DNA of 49,445 nucleotides from Paenibacillus glucanolyticus NBRC 15330 (GCF_004000885.1 NZ_BIMC01000031.1:1-49445), one strand, 5' to 3'; counted from the first letter of the stretch, positions 32,693 to 42,234 are shown. A program made the numbers and translations. Notes: a model not told the origin generated them from the letters alone.

Positions 32693-34714
32693 CTATCCCA
32701 TAACCTCGATTGTTTCGGCCTTGTGATCTTGCTCGTACATCCAGACATCAATCTCATCAATATCCATCGGTTTGCCGTAATAATACCCCTGCATGACATG
32801 ACAGCCGAGTCCGGTCAGAAAGTCGATATGCTCTTTATTTTCCACACCCTCGGCAATCACATCCAGATTCAAATTCTCTGCCATGAGAACGATGGCGTTG
32901 ATAATCGCCCGTTTGCTGGGCGTATCTAAATCGTTGGTGAAGAGGCGGTCCAGCTTCAGTGCATCGATCGGAATCCGATCGAGCAGCCCGATCGAGGAAT
33001 AACCGGTTCCGAAATCATCCATGGACACTTTAACCCCTAAAGCTCTGATGTTCTCAAGCTGTCGAATAATGTCGTTCACATCGTGCAGCACCATGGACTC
33101 TGTAATCTCAAGCTCTAACAGATGCGGGTCCAGCTCCGCCTTGTCCAGCACATTCCGAACAAGCTCCAGCAGATTATCGCCGTGAAACAGCCGAATGGAC
33201 AAGTTCACCGAGACGGGCTGAACGATTCCTCTATCCTTCCATGCCCTGCACTGCTTGCAAGCCTCCTCAAGCGTCCATCGGGTCATCGGTATAATGAGCC
33301 CCGTCTCTTCGGCAATCGGAATAAATTCAAGCGGCGATATTACACCCAAGCGGGGATGATTCCAGCGAATCAACGCTTCAAACCCGACCAACCGGTTGCT
33401 TTTCACATTCCATTTCGGCTGATAGACGATGAAAAATTCCTTAAGCTCAAGCGCTCTCTGCAAATCCTTCTCCAATTCCATTTTGCGGACCTCTTGAACG
33501 CCCATCTCCTCGGTGTAGAGGCATTGCTGATTCTTGCCGAGTCCCTTCGCCTTATACATCGCCGTATCCGCATTCTTCAGCAGCGTGGACCTGTCCGAGC
33601 TATGGACAGAGCCGATGCTGATTCCGATGCTTCCCGTAACGTACAATTCATTGCCATCGATAAAGTATACGTTTTTAATTTTTTGCAGAATATCTTCAGC
33701 CAGCCGCTGGGCATACATCGGATCGCTTTGCTTCAAAATGATGAGAAATTCGTCTCCGCCGATTCGGAATACCTGCTGGTAGCCTTGAATGAATTGACGC
33801 AGTCGATTCCCCACCTCCTGAACGAGCATATCCCCAACATGATGACCGAGTGTATCGTTGATGGCTTTAAATTGATCCAGATCCAGAAATAAAACACTGA
33901 TCTTCTCCGTTTCGGAATTACTTTCGAAGAAGCGGTTCATTTCATTGCGGTTAGGCAAACCCGTAATCGTATCCTGATAGGCCAGCTTTTCCAGCACATG
34001 CCGGTCAAAGAACATGGCCCCCCACGAAATCAACAGAATCGCAAAAATCGTAATCGTCACACAGTACAACAGAAAGAGATCCACAGACTGCGGCTCATGC
34101 TGAGTGATCATGCCGGAATGAGGCTCGAACCGCGCAGCCATCATTCCTGTATAGTGCATCCCGCATACGGCAAATCCCATAATGACCGCGGAGCCCCACT
34201 TCAGGAAGCTGGACTTGGAATGATTGCGAAAGCGGAGAAACAATATTAACGCTGCATAAGATGCAGCCAGTGCAATGATGGCAGACAATACCCAAATGCC
34301 CGGGTCATAGCTTATTTCCGCGTGCATAATCATGGCTTCCATCCCCATGTAATGCATGGTCACGATTCCGCTGCCCATAATCAAACCACCGATGGCGATT
34401 TTGAACCAGTTGATGTCTCTGGGCATGGTAATGTAAAAAGCGATGAAGGAGGAGACCACACTCGCCAGCATTGACATGATCGTCAGAACAACATCATACT
34501 TCACGTTCATATTCATATGCAGGGCCAGCATGCCAACAAAATGCATCGACCAAATTCCGCTCCCCATCACCATTGCGCCGCCAAAAAGCCAAAAGAACCT
34601 GGATTTGCCGTTCGCATCTGAAATCTTGGACGTAATATTTAAAGCGGAATATGAAGCAAGTATAGCAATCACGATTGAAAGCCCAACAATATAAAAATTA
34701 TAGCTGCCGTCCAT
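32693..34714 (-). CDS. MHYT-GGDEF-EAL membrane protein (c-di-GMP synthesis and breakdown)
   Basis: 673 residues from ATG 34714; GTG 34729 is an alternative but directly abuts the AAAGGA site. The N-terminal 230 residues form about seven membrane segments with three MHYT-type signatures (MHFVGM, MHYMGM, MHYTGM), a proposed metal-binding gas or redox sensor. Next comes a cyclase domain with intact GGDEF (RIGGDEFLIIL), then an EAL phosphodiesterase domain with GFEALIRW, ITESMV, MDDFGTGYSS, DALKLDR and IAEGVE, all present. Either activity could dominate in vivo. It is the only obvious c-di-GMP enzyme in the window and could feed or drain the pool read by the receptor-like protein at 11880. Confidence 0.93.
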   Translation of the reverse strand: MDGSYNFYIVGLSIVIAILASYSALNITSKISDANGKSRFFWLFGGAMVMGSGIWSMHFVGMLALHMNMNVKYDVVLTIMSMLASVVSSFIAFYITMPRDINWFKIAIGGLIMGSGIVTMHYMGMEAMIMHAEISYDPGIWVLSAIIALAASYAALILFLRFRNHSKSSFLKWGSAVIMGFAVCGMHYTGMMAARFEPHSGMITQHEPQSVDLFLLYCVTITIFAILLISWGAMFFDRHVLEKLAYQDTITGLPNRNEMNRFFESNSETEKISVLFLDLDQFKAINDTLGHHVGDMLVQEVGNRLRQFIQGYQQVFRIGGDEFLIILKQSDPMYAQRLAEDILQKIKNVYFIDGNELYVTGSIGISIGSVHSSDRSTLLKNADTAMYKAKGLGKNQQCLYTEEMGVQEVRKMELEKDLQRALELKEFFIVYQPKWNVKSNRLVGFEALIRWNHPRLGVISPLEFIPIAEETGLIIPMTRWTLEEACKQCRAWKDRGIVQPVSVNLSIRLFHGDNLLELVRNVLDKAELDPHLLELEITESMVLHDVNDIIRQLENIRALGVKVSMDDFGTGYSSIGLLDRIPIDALKLDRLFTNDLDTPSKRAIINAIVLMAENLNLDVIAEGVENKEHIDFLTGLGCHVMQGYYYGKPMDIDEIDVWMYEQDHKAETIEVMG

Positions 34715-35045
34715 CTGAGCTGTGCACACTCCTTTTTCAACTAATTCTTAAGTCCTATGATGATCATACGTTTCCTGTCGGACAACGTTCCTGTTTCATT
34801 CCGTATCTCAAACCTGTTCGTACCGGGAAAACGCCAAACTCTGATTATTTATTACAGCCTCCCTGCCCCCGCATCCTATTCCATGATAACCAAGTGAACT
34901 ATTCAATTTCTCGACAAGCTCGGTATCGTTCAAAAGCAGCAAAATATGAATTGAGTCTAAAGAACTAGTTATTCAACAAATCTCTGGGTATTCCCTCTAT
35001 TACTTTAGAAATAATGGAAAATAAAGTGGTTACAGCTAAAAAATA
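34715..35045. other. Intergenic region upstream of the MHYT-GGDEF-EAL gene
   Basis: About 330 bases, AT-rich towards 35045. I see no gene, riboswitch or strong repeat; it presumably holds the minus-strand promoter of the c-di-GMP gene. Confidence 0.3.
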
Positions 35046-35080
35046 AAAAAAACTGCGGAACGCCATAGTTCGGTCCGCAG
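35046..35080 (-). terminator. Terminator of the second HxlR gene
   Basis: CTGCGG (35053-35058) pairs with CCGCAG (35075-35080), plus an inner GAAC/GTTC stem; on the minus strand a TTTTTTT run follows. Confidence 0.8.
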
Positions 35081-35087
35081 CTTGCTC

Positions 35088-35438
35088 TTATATATTGCCC
35101 TCAAGGGTGCTTACCTTCGTTTTTTCATTCAAATACTTCTCGCCCCAGTCGCAGATTTGATCCAGGATCGGCTGCAGCGAGTCTCCTAATTCACTCAGCT
35201 CGTATACTACCTTCGGCGGCACTTGATTAAAGACCGTTCGAGTAATGATCCCATCTTCCTCCAGCTCCCGAAGAGTCTGGGTCAACATCTTCTGCGTAAT
35301 GTCCGGCATCTGCTTTTTAATTTCGCTCGTTCGCTTGGGACCATAACTTAAGTGGCACAGCACAATGACCTTCCATTTGCCACCGATCACATCCATCGTC
35401 GCTTCAGACGGAATATTGTATTTCCGCTCCCCGTTCAC
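35088..35438 (-). CDS. HxlR-family transcriptional regulator (second)
   Basis: 116 residues from GTG 35438, which has GGGGAGGGGG about six bases upstream and gives the normal family start (YNIPSEATMDVIGGKWKVIV). The longer frame to 35489 has no better site. The winged helix shows TSEIKKQMPDITQKMLTQTLRELEEDGII and KVVYELSELG. Its only cysteines are in VLCHL and QICDW, so it lacks the N-terminal sensing cysteine of the regulator at 7112. It is divergent from the dehydrogenase remnant and oxidoreductase genes, which it probably controls. Confidence 0.9.
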   Translation of the reverse strand: MNGERKYNIPSEATMDVIGGKWKVIVLCHLSYGPKRTSEIKKQMPDITQKMLTQTLRELEEDGIITRTVFNQVPPKVVYELSELGDSLQPILDQICDWGEKYLNEKTKVSTLEGNI

Positions 35439-35580
35439 CCGTATCCCCCTCCCCTCAAGCGTAGAGTTATATCGACTTCCTACAGGCACTTCCAGGTATT
35501 AATGATACTTTTGGGTACCTATAGAACTATTAAGTGCGTACTTCCTTCCTGTCATTATATGATACATAATCTCCTTAAGC

Positions 35581-35833
35581 CAGTGCTGCAGCAAATTATT
35601 GGAGGTGGAATCGCGATGACACTTATTTACATGCCGGTGGTTATGGTGTAATCGGCAGTGCGCTTAGCATTCTGCTCTCCATTGAGCGCATTCTGGGCTG
35701 GGACGGCTCACCGCCTGCCCCGGGAGGCTTTTACCTGTCCGAAACATTAGTGCATGCAGATGCCGCGATGTCGCGTATTGAACAATTTGGCATACAAATT
35801 TTCAGAGAAGAAAGAGAAGGTGAATTATCATGA
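35581..35833 (+). pseudogene. C-terminal remnant of an unidentified dehydrogenase-like gene
   Basis: In the frame after a TAA at 35578-35580 the sequence reads as coding: YLHAGGYGVIGSALSILLSI, ERILGWDGSPPAPGGFYLSE, then AAMSRIEQFGIQIFREE. It ends with a TGA overlapping the ATG of the next gene (ATGA at 35830-35833), the classic layout of translationally coupled genes. No start codon with a ribosome binding site exists, so the 5' part is gone. The pattern resembles the end of saccharopine-dehydrogenase-like NAD(P) proteins, but this is uncertain. Confidence 0.55.
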
Positions 35834-36414
35834 AAGTACTAACGGTTGTCACACACCCACGGGAAAATTCCTTTACGTTTGCAGTTACCGCGAGATTTGT
35901 GCAGGGGCTTCGGGATGCCGGGCATGAAGCGGAAGTACTGGACCTTCATCGCATAGGTTTCAATCCGGTCCTATGGGAGGCCGACGAACCCGATTGGTCT
36001 GATCCTAAGAAGGTTTATTCTCCCGAGGTTGAGGCCGAAATATCACGAATGAAGGAGCACGATGCACTGGCTTACATCTTCCCGGTGTGGTGGTATGGGG
36101 TCCCCGCGATGCTGAAGGGGTATATCGACCGTGTCTGGAATCAAGGCTTTGCTTACGGCGGCGGCTCGAAGCTTCACCATAAACAGGTGTTATGGCTGGC
36201 CTTGGCAGGCGCTTCAGAAGACCATTTTGCCAAGCGCAGCTACGATCAAATGCTCTCCCATTCCCTCAATGTCGGGATCTCCAATTACTCCGGAATTGAG
36301 AATTCCCGAGTAGAGTTCTTCTACGACACCCTGGAAGCTATACCGGAGCACATGGAGGGCTTGCTGGAGCGCGCTTATCAGTTGGGACTGCATTATGCGG
36401 ATCTCAAGGGATAA
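35830..36414 (+). CDS. NAD(P)H-dependent flavodoxin-fold oxidoreductase
   Basis: 194 residues of the quinone reductase / KefF / YwrO type. The flavin-binding start reads KVLTVVTHPRENSFTFAVT, followed by VLDLHRIGFNPVL, FPVWWYGVPAMLKGYIDRVWNQGFAY and the GSKLHHKQVLWLALAGA strand. Such enzymes reduce quinones by two electrons and lessen redox cycling. ATG 35830 overlaps the stop of the upstream remnant, so it was once coupled to a second gene. The divergent HxlR regulator fits the common pairing of these regulators with quinone and nitro reductases. Confidence 0.92.
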   Translation: MKVLTVVTHPRENSFTFAVTARFVQGLRDAGHEAEVLDLHRIGFNPVLWEADEPDWSDPKKVYSPEVEAEISRMKEHDALAYIFPVWWYGVPAMLKGYIDRVWNQGFAYGGGSKLHHKQVLWLALAGASEDHFAKRSYDQMLSHSLNVGISNYSGIENSRVEFFYDTLEAIPEHMEGLLERAYQLGLHYADLKG

Positions 36415-36456
36415 AGAAATTACTGCTTCATAAAATAGGGTCAAACGTTCGTACGA

Positions 36457-36488
36457 CAAAAAAAGCGACCTCCCTCGGAGGCCGCTTT
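36457..36488. terminator. Bidirectional terminator between the oxidoreductase and SLH-protein genes
   Basis: AAAGCGACCTCC (36462-36473) pairs with GGAGGCCGCTTT (36477-36488), one mismatch. The minus strand has the better T-run, serving the large surface-protein gene. Confidence 0.8.
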
Positions 36489-36552
36489 CTGATTGATAAA
36501 ACCCATAACAGCTATCCGTAGAACTCTGGAGTTTCTATGGATCAACATGCAA

Positions 36553-39500
36553 TCATGGTCCCAACACACGGGACAGTCTAACGAGCAGAACGGCTGCTTC
36601 CGACCGCGTCATCGGCTCGTTCGGAGCAAAACGGTTAGCACCTCTTCCTTGGAGCAGTCCATAATCTGCAGCCGCTTGTACGTACGGCTTAGCCCAGACT
36701 GGAATCCCGCTGTCATCAGCATAGGAGGTATTCCCGTCCATTTCACTGGACTCATTCATCACACGGCCCAGCACCGCGGCGATCTCGGCGCGCGTAATCG
36801 GCTGGCCAGGCCGGAAGGTGCCGTCGGCATAACCGATCATAACTCCTTCCGTAACCGCCATATGAACCCCATCATGAGCCCAGGCAGGTATCGAATTGCC
36901 ATCGGTAAAGCTTATGGAAGAGCCGGTTAGATCGGCTTTCAGCAATCTTCCCATCATAACCGCCCATTCGGCGCGGCTGACAGAAGCATGGGGACGGAAA
37001 GTACCGGATACGTCTCCCTTAACAATCCCGAGCGTTAAAGCCTTCTGAATGTCGGGCTCGGCCCAATGCCCCTGTATGTCAATAAAAGAGTTCTGAATCT
37101 CTTGATTCGGCTGTTCCCCTGTCTCCTCCAATGGCTCCCGCTTCAAGGTAAGGCGATAGGTTGTCGCCGATCCATCCTCAGCCTGAACACGAATCGTCAA
37201 GACATTATCCCCGTCCTTTAGAGGAACCGTGTAACCGGAGGTTACCCGCTCACCGTTGATCTCGACTTTTGCAGCAGAATGCATGATACGAGGGCTCACT
37301 ACAACTTGAGCTTCCTTGGTGGTTACCGTATAATCGTAAACCCCTGCCTGGAATGGTGGAGTCAATGTGATTGGTTGGTCCCCTGCCGTAAGGCTCAGCT
37401 GCTGCAGCCTGGATTCCGAAGATAGTACCGATGGAACGGAGCCCGAGGACGATGATCCTGATCCTGACCCTGACCCCGAGCCGGAACCCGGAGCTGATGC
37501 AGACTGAATGGTCCCTTCAAGCCCTGGGCTGGCATTTCGGGCCGCATCCACTGCTTTAATCGCAAAATTATAGGTCGTATTCGCGGCCAAGCCGTTTATT
37601 GTATAATTTCTAGTTGTTGCAGGAACAGATTGTACCATCGTACCGCCTTGATATATTTCATAAGCAGCAATTCCCCTGTCGTCACTTGCTGCTGGCCACT
37701 CCAGGGTAACGGCACTTGACGTAACACGGGAGAATATCAGCTCCGCGCCGGTTTGCCATGAAGGCGGGGACGTGTCCGGAGAATCCGGCGGCACATCCTT
37801 AACGAGTGTCATCGTGACAACGGCTGACGCCTCCTGAGCGGATTCATTACCAGCGGCATCCGTTGCGGTCACAACGAATGCGTAGGTACCCGGACTGAGG
37901 TCACCGATATCAGCAGGCAGTATTGAGCCGTCGGCTGCACTGAGGCCCAGCCCAATCGGTGCTCCCCATTCTCCTGCATTTACCGTGCCGTCCGCATCGG
38001 CATCTACCCAAGGGTACGCCTTCACCATCGCTCCAGCTTCGCTGACCGCACCTGCCTCACCGTACAATTGATCCGGCATTCCCTGATACTGATCGATGAT
38101 ACGAAACTTGGAGACATCAAGGACAGGGGGCGTTGTATCCGGAACAGCTACCGGTTCACGAATCGTCACTTCGGCTCTCGCAGATGCTCCAAGAACAGCA
38201 CCGTTCGTCGGATTACCCAGTTCAACAAAAAATGTCCGATCCCCCTGATCCCCATTCCTGCCTATAATCGAAATGGGATAAGACTTGGTTGTCTCTCCTT
38301 CATTAAACACAAGCAGCTCATCAACGGAGTTATAATCCGTACCGGCAATTGCTGTTCCTTCTATTGTGCGAAGCGAAACCTTGGTTTGACCGTAGCTGCC
38401 TGCTGCCCGGTAGACCGAAACCGTCACGCTTGCCGAATTCTCGGCAGCCTCGTATCGATCCTGCGCCAGGGACACAACACCCTCAGCAGCACTGTTGAAG
38501 ATTTTAATATAGCCATAACTGATATCGATTATATCCGCTTTGCCGTCCCCGTTAAAATCCCCCGAAGCCACCGCAGATGACGGCCGGTCGAAATATGTCC
38601 GGGCAGATTGAAAGGTGCCATCCCCGTTGCCCAGCAGTATCGGATTGGATGAATCCTGGACTCCTCCGAGGAGATCCAGATTACCATCCCCATCAAAATC
38701 AGCAACCTCAAGATCTAGAGGAGAATGCCCCAATGGAAGTGTAATAACAGGCCTGAACGTTCCGTCCCCGTTACCAAGAAACACGTTCGCCGTGTGATCT
38801 CCATTGGCGGCTAACGCCAGGTCCATGTACCCGTCTGAATTCAAATCGGCTGCTTGAAGACCAATAGGCGATCTTCCCGAACTGATGGCCAATACGGAAG
38901 TAAACCCGCCCTGGCCGTCACCAAGCAATATGTTTACGTTATTCGATCCTACATTAGCAACAGCTAAATCCACAATCCCGTCGCTATTCAAATCCTCAGA
39001 GGCTACACTGCGAGGTGACATCCCTACAGGTACTGTGATCGCTGTCCTAAATGTTCCATCACCCATGCCCCGCAAGATGGATACGGTGTTGGAGCTGTTG
39101 TTCGTTACGGCGAGATCCAAGATCCCATCCCCGTTAAAATCCTTAGCTGCCAATCCCACTGGCCAATTGCCTGTCGGGTACGCCACTTGTTGTTCGAATG
39201 TCCCATCCCCGCGTCCTATCAGAATGCCTACCGTATTATCCACGGCATTCGACACTGCCACATCTGCATGCCCATCGCCATTAAAGTCGGCAACAGTGAC
39301 CGCGCGAGGAGACCTCCCGACAGAAGTATCCTGCTTCATCTGGAAGGTTCCATCCCCGTTACCCAGGAGAACAGATATTTTATTTTCCACCAAATCGAAA
39401 ACAATGACATCCGCTCTTCCGTCCCCATTGACGTCATCTGCCACAGCGTCGTAAGGATTTGTTCCCGCGTGGTATAACACGCCATCCTGAACTAGCGGTT

Positions 39501-39600
39501 TGTCCGCGGCATGCCCCTGTAAGGGTGCAGCCAACAGAGACAGACCCAGAAGGATCGGTAGCAATCTGCGGGCTCTGACTACACTTTTCTCCAGCTTCAA
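36553..39600 (-). CDS. Large secreted FG-GAP / Calx-beta / FN3 / SLH surface protein
   Basis: 1015 residues. The signal peptide runs to about residue 31 (LLAAPLQGHA). Seven repeats with a calcium-type loop (DVNGDGRADV, DFNGDGHADV, DFNGDGILDL, DLNSDGIVDL, DLNSDGYMDL, DFDGDGNLDL, DFNGDGKADI) between about 45 and 375 form a likely seven-bladed beta-propeller. Next come a Calx-beta domain (about 380-480), an Ig-like part (DADADGTVNAGEWG), an FN3 domain (about 625-705), a Gly-Ser linker, a cadherin-like beta-sandwich, and three SLH domains (about 838-1015) that anchor it to the cell wall. TTG 39600 has AAAGGGGG at eight bases. The function is probably adhesion or ligand binding; no enzyme motif seen. 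Confidence 0.9.
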   Translation of the reverse strand: MKLEKSVVRARRLLPILLGLSLLAAPLQGHAADKPLVQDGVLYHAGTNPYDAVADDVNGDGRADVIVFDLVENKISVLLGNGDGTFQMKQDTSVGRSPRAVTVADFNGDGHADVAVSNAVDNTVGILIGRGDGTFEQQVAYPTGNWPVGLAAKDFNGDGILDLAVTNNSSNTVSILRGMGDGTFRTAITVPVGMSPRSVASEDLNSDGIVDLAVANVGSNNVNILLGDGQGGFTSVLAISSGRSPIGLQAADLNSDGYMDLALAANGDHTANVFLGNGDGTFRPVITLPLGHSPLDLEVADFDGDGNLDLLGGVQDSSNPILLGNGDGTFQSARTYFDRPSSAVASGDFNGDGKADIIDISYGYIKIFNSAAEGVVSLAQDRYEAAENSASVTVSVYRAAGSYGQTKVSLRTIEGTAIAGTDYNSVDELLVFNEGETTKSYPISIIGRNGDQGDRTFFVELGNPTNGAVLGASARAEVTIREPVAVPDTTPPVLDVSKFRIIDQYQGMPDQLYGEAGAVSEAGAMVKAYPWVDADADGTVNAGEWGAPIGLGLSAADGSILPADIGDLSPGTYAFVVTATDAAGNESAQEASAVVTMTLVKDVPPDSPDTSPPSWQTGAELIFSRVTSSAVTLEWPAASDDRGIAAYEIYQGGTMVQSVPATTRNYTINGLAANTTYNFAIKAVDAARNASPGLEGTIQSASAPGSGSGSGSGSGSSSSGSVPSVLSSESRLQQLSLTAGDQPITLTPPFQAGVYDYTVTTKEAQVVVSPRIMHSAAKVEINGERVTSGYTVPLKDGDNVLTIRVQAEDGSATTYRLTLKREPLEETGEQPNQEIQNSFIDIQGHWAEPDIQKALTLGIVKGDVSGTFRPHASVSRAEWAVMMGRLLKADLTGSSISFTDGNSIPAWAHDGVHMAVTEGVMIGYADGTFRPGQPITRAEIAAVLGRVMNESSEMDGNTSYADDSGIPVWAKPYVQAAADYGLLQGRGANRFAPNEPMTRSEAAVLLVRLSRVLGP

Positions 39601-39627
39601 CTCTCATTCCCCCTTTTAAGCAAATCT

Positions 39628-39633
39628 ATTATA
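39628..39633 (-). promoter_or_regulatory. Likely -10 box of the SLH-protein gene
   Basis: A perfect TATAAT on the minus strand, 28 bases before the TTG start. The -35 region (TTTTTC) is poor and overlaps the T-run of the hairpin just upstream. Confidence 0.45.
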
Positions 39634-39649
39634 TCTCAACCTTTCCAAC

Positions 39650-39676
39650 GAAAAATCCCCCTGCAGGGGGATGTGG
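39650..39676 (-). terminator. Palindromic hairpin just upstream of the SLH-protein promoter
   Basis: ATCCCCCTGCAGGGGGAT is a perfect palindrome followed on the minus strand by TTTTT. It would block read-through into the surface-protein gene from upstream. Confidence 0.65.
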
Positions 39677-39796
39677 GGCCATTACTTATTGCTTCAGTAG
39701 GATCGTCGGCAGACATATTTCAAAATTTGAAACATTTCAACCATGGGTACCGTACATATAAACAATGAAAATTACGGACAGAAGGAGGTACCGTCG

Positions 39797-40210
39797 ATGA
39801 TGCCCCAAGGAATGTCTTTTGGCGGAGGGTTTGATTTTATGTTTACACTGGTTCCCATTCTGATCGGGATTGTGTTTGTTATTGTGATTGTCGGCTTCAT
39901 CTCCAATGGCGCCCGCTATGTCAAGAATGCCAAATCGCCACGCACTTCCGAATTTGCCCGGGTGGTCTCCAAACGGATGGACGTCCGCCATCATACCAAT
40001 CACCACAACGACGACAACGGAATGATGCACGCGAACCACTCGTCCCGCACGTATTATTACATCACCCTCGAATTTGATAATGGAGAACGGAGAGAGTACC
40101 TCGACGTCAAAAATCTATACGGTCTTGTTGTGGAGGGAGATACCGGCTATGCTTCCATCCAGGGCGATTGGATCGTTGCGTTTGAGCGGAATCTGCAGCC
40201 GCAATCCTAA
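39797..40210 (+). CDS. DUF2500 membrane protein
   Basis: 137 residues from ATG 39797, eight bases after AAGGAGG (39782-39788); the frame is open from 39743 without a site. One N-terminal membrane segment (about 14-37, FTLVPILIGIVFVIVIVGFI) follows a Gly/Met-rich start. The C-terminal domain has the DUF2500 pattern: VVSKRMDVRHHT, a His/Asn-rich loop, TYYYITLEFDNGERREYLDV, then YGLVVEGDTGYASIQGDWIVAFER. The His-rich loop could bind metal, but this is speculation. Function of the family unknown. Confidence 0.88.
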   Translation: MMPQGMSFGGGFDFMFTLVPILIGIVFVIVIVGFISNGARYVKNAKSPRTSEFARVVSKRMDVRHHTNHHNDDNGMMHANHSSRTYYYITLEFDNGERREYLDVKNLYGLVVEGDTGYASIQGDWIVAFERNLQPQS

Positions 40211-40275
40211 TGGATATGAAGATCATACCATTCTAAATTGCAACCGTGCTCCTACTTAAAATATCGCCACAGAAC

Positions 40276-40321
40276 GACAGCCTTAGCTCCGTGATCATCT
40301 CGGGACTAAGGCTGTTGTTCA
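40276..40321. repeat. Inverted repeat after the DUF2500 gene
   Basis: ACAGCCTTAG and CTAAGGCTGT pair across about 20 bases. No T-run follows, so terminator function is uncertain. Confidence 0.4.
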
Positions 40322-40448
40322 TAACATCGCAAGAAAGGCAGTGCCGTCGTAAGCCATTATTTTGGGATTGATATGGACACGGACAGCACTAATGACGCTG
40401 CCAGCAGCTCTCTCCGGGACACGCCGCCCTTCAAACCAAAGCCAATGC

Positions 40449-41399
40449 TTATTCAAATGTTGGGAAACTTCGCAGAATGGTTTCCTTACGCCCCTTCATG
40501 TACCACTGCCCCCACGGATGGAGGTTGTCGAACTTTCCCCCGCAGGCTTGGAACAGTTTGATATAACGGCCCATTTCCCGGAGCTTCATGAAGTATGGGA
40601 TTTCCCGAAGCCACTTCTCCTCCAGCTGATGCTCTCTACGATATCCATCCAGGAACGGCATAAGGAATTTGCCCGGGTCCGGGTCGGCCCCTTCGGTTAA
40701 ACTTGAGAAAAAAGCAGCCACCGCAATATCATCAATAAACCATGAATACCGACTCGCATCAAAATCAATCAAACACAGCGAATTCCCATGAACAAAAAAA
40801 TTACCGTAATGAAAATCAGCATGAATCAATCCATAAGTCTCCGCTGACACCGGAAGGGCTGATATATAATGAAACAATGCCTGGTACCGAGAGATGATCT
40901 CCTGTTCGGATGGTGGTAAATCGATATGCAACACCTTTTGGGCTTCAAATGACCAGTCCGGCCGTTTCGTGACAGGATCCTGGTGAACGTACGCTTGGGT
41001 GATGCGGTGCATATGGCCCATGAATTGGCCCATTCCCCTGTATAGATGCTCATTGGCATCATTCTCTCCCACCGGACGCCCCTTGGCCTCCTCGTAACAT
41101 ACGGCCGTATATTCACGGCCTTCCGCCGGGATGCGCTCCGCCAACTTCCCATCTACCGAGTACAGCGGTCTCGAAACACAGACACCCTTGCTTGCCAGAA
41201 ACTCGACCCACTGTACTTCGCCTGCAATCTTCGCATACGGCTTGTGGGACTCATCGGTTATACGCAGGAAAACCTTGCGCTCTCCATGCCGATAGGAGGA
41301 AATCAAGCTATGCTCGGAGTCATGCGTTTGCTCCAGATTCTTTTCCAGCAGTCCGAATTTGTCTGCAGCTTCTATGCTCCACTTCATCCGGTGTTCCAA
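40449..41399 (-). CDS. APH-fold phosphotransferase family protein
   Basis: 316 residues with the aminoglycoside/choline kinase fold: an N-lobe with KVFLRIT, the catalytic loop LIHADFHYGNFF (Asp and Asn of the HxDxxxxN type), and the metal-binding Asp in LCLIDFDASRYSWFIDDIA. TTG 41399 has GGGGGTG seven bases upstream. Members phosphorylate aminoglycosides, homoserine, choline or proteins; nothing here points to a resistance role. It stands alone, divergent from the TetR gene, which may or may not control it. Confidence 0.85.
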   Translation of the reverse strand: MEHRMKWSIEAADKFGLLEKNLEQTHDSEHSLISSYRHGERKVFLRITDESHKPYAKIAGEVQWVEFLASKGVCVSRPLYSVDGKLAERIPAEGREYTAVCYEEAKGRPVGENDANEHLYRGMGQFMGHMHRITQAYVHQDPVTKRPDWSFEAQKVLHIDLPPSEQEIISRYQALFHYISALPVSAETYGLIHADFHYGNFFVHGNSLCLIDFDASRYSWFIDDIAVAAFFSSLTEGADPDPGKFLMPFLDGYRREHQLEEKWLREIPYFMKLREMGRYIKLFQACGGKFDNLHPWGQWYMKGRKETILRSFPTFE

Positions 41400-41610
41400 T
41401 CCACAGCACCCCCTAACAAACTAAAGAACATTCCATTCCATCAGCCTAACCAAAAAGCGACCCTGTCAGATCTACGGATCACACTCCTCCTCTGCTCCAA
41501 GGGTAACCCTCCCAATCCCTTTTTCAATTCCAATTGTTGTGGTCAAAATGTTGGAGGGATATAATACGGGAGATAGATAAAATCGTCATGCATGAAAGAG
41601 GACCCCTATT

Positions 41611-42234
41611 ATGAATCCTGAAACTCGCCATACCCGAACCCAACTCATCATAGAAGCAGCCGAGCATGTGTTTGCACATAAAGGCATTGAAAAAGCCACC
41701 ATGCAGGATGTGGCCACCGAGGCCAAAATAGGCGTAGCGACCGTTTTTCGCTTTTTTCCCCGCAAAGAGAAGCTTGTTGTTGCGGTTGCGACGAAGAAGC
41801 TGGAGGCCGTCCTTGAGACCTTTCACTCCATCGCTGACCTGCCGATTTCCTGCATCGAGAAGCTGGAGCTGTTCTTCGACAACTTCATTTCCCTGCTGGA
41901 GCAAAAAGCCAGTTCCAACGTCAAGCTGCTCGAGAATTTCGAGAGTTATGCCGCTCAATTCACGGAGCCTCTCGAAGATATCGAGCTGTTTAACGCCGTC
42001 TACCGGAACATCTCCAAGGTATTCTCGACCATTGTCGAGCAAGGCATCCAGGACGGGTCGATTCAAGCCGACCTTCCGATCTCCGAGACGCTCTCTACCA
42101 TCATCAATACGTTTGGTATTTTTGCCAGAAAGCTGTCCCTCCAGAAGAACATTCTGGTGGTCGAGCCTGACCTCGCGCCCGAGAAACAGCTGGCTATTCT
42201 TAAGCACATCCTGCTCAATTATTTGAGAACATAA
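41611..42234 (+). CDS. TetR-family transcriptional regulator
   Basis: 207 residues. The N-terminal DNA-binding domain is clear: RTQLIIEAAEHVFAHKGIEK, TMQDVATEAKIGVATVFRFFPRKEKLV. The C-terminal ligand domain is helical and unspecific. It lies between the divergent APH-fold kinase gene and the convergent TelA gene and has no obvious target operon beside it. ATG 41611 has GAGGACCCC upstream, a modest site. Confidence 0.93.
   Translation: MNPETRHTRTQLIIEAAEHVFAHKGIEKATMQDVATEAKIGVATVFRFFPRKEKLVVAVATKKLEAVLETFHSIADLPISCIEKLELFFDNFISLLEQKASSNVKLLENFESYAAQFTEPLEDIELFNAVYRNISKVFSTIVEQGIQDGSIQADLPISETLSTIINTFGIFARKLSLQKNILVVEPDLAPEKQLAILKHILLNYLRT

Noticed and set aside
40449..41399. Aminoglycoside resistance gene
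   Set aside because: Only the general APH fold is visible; the chromosomal context and lack of mobile elements give no support for resistance.
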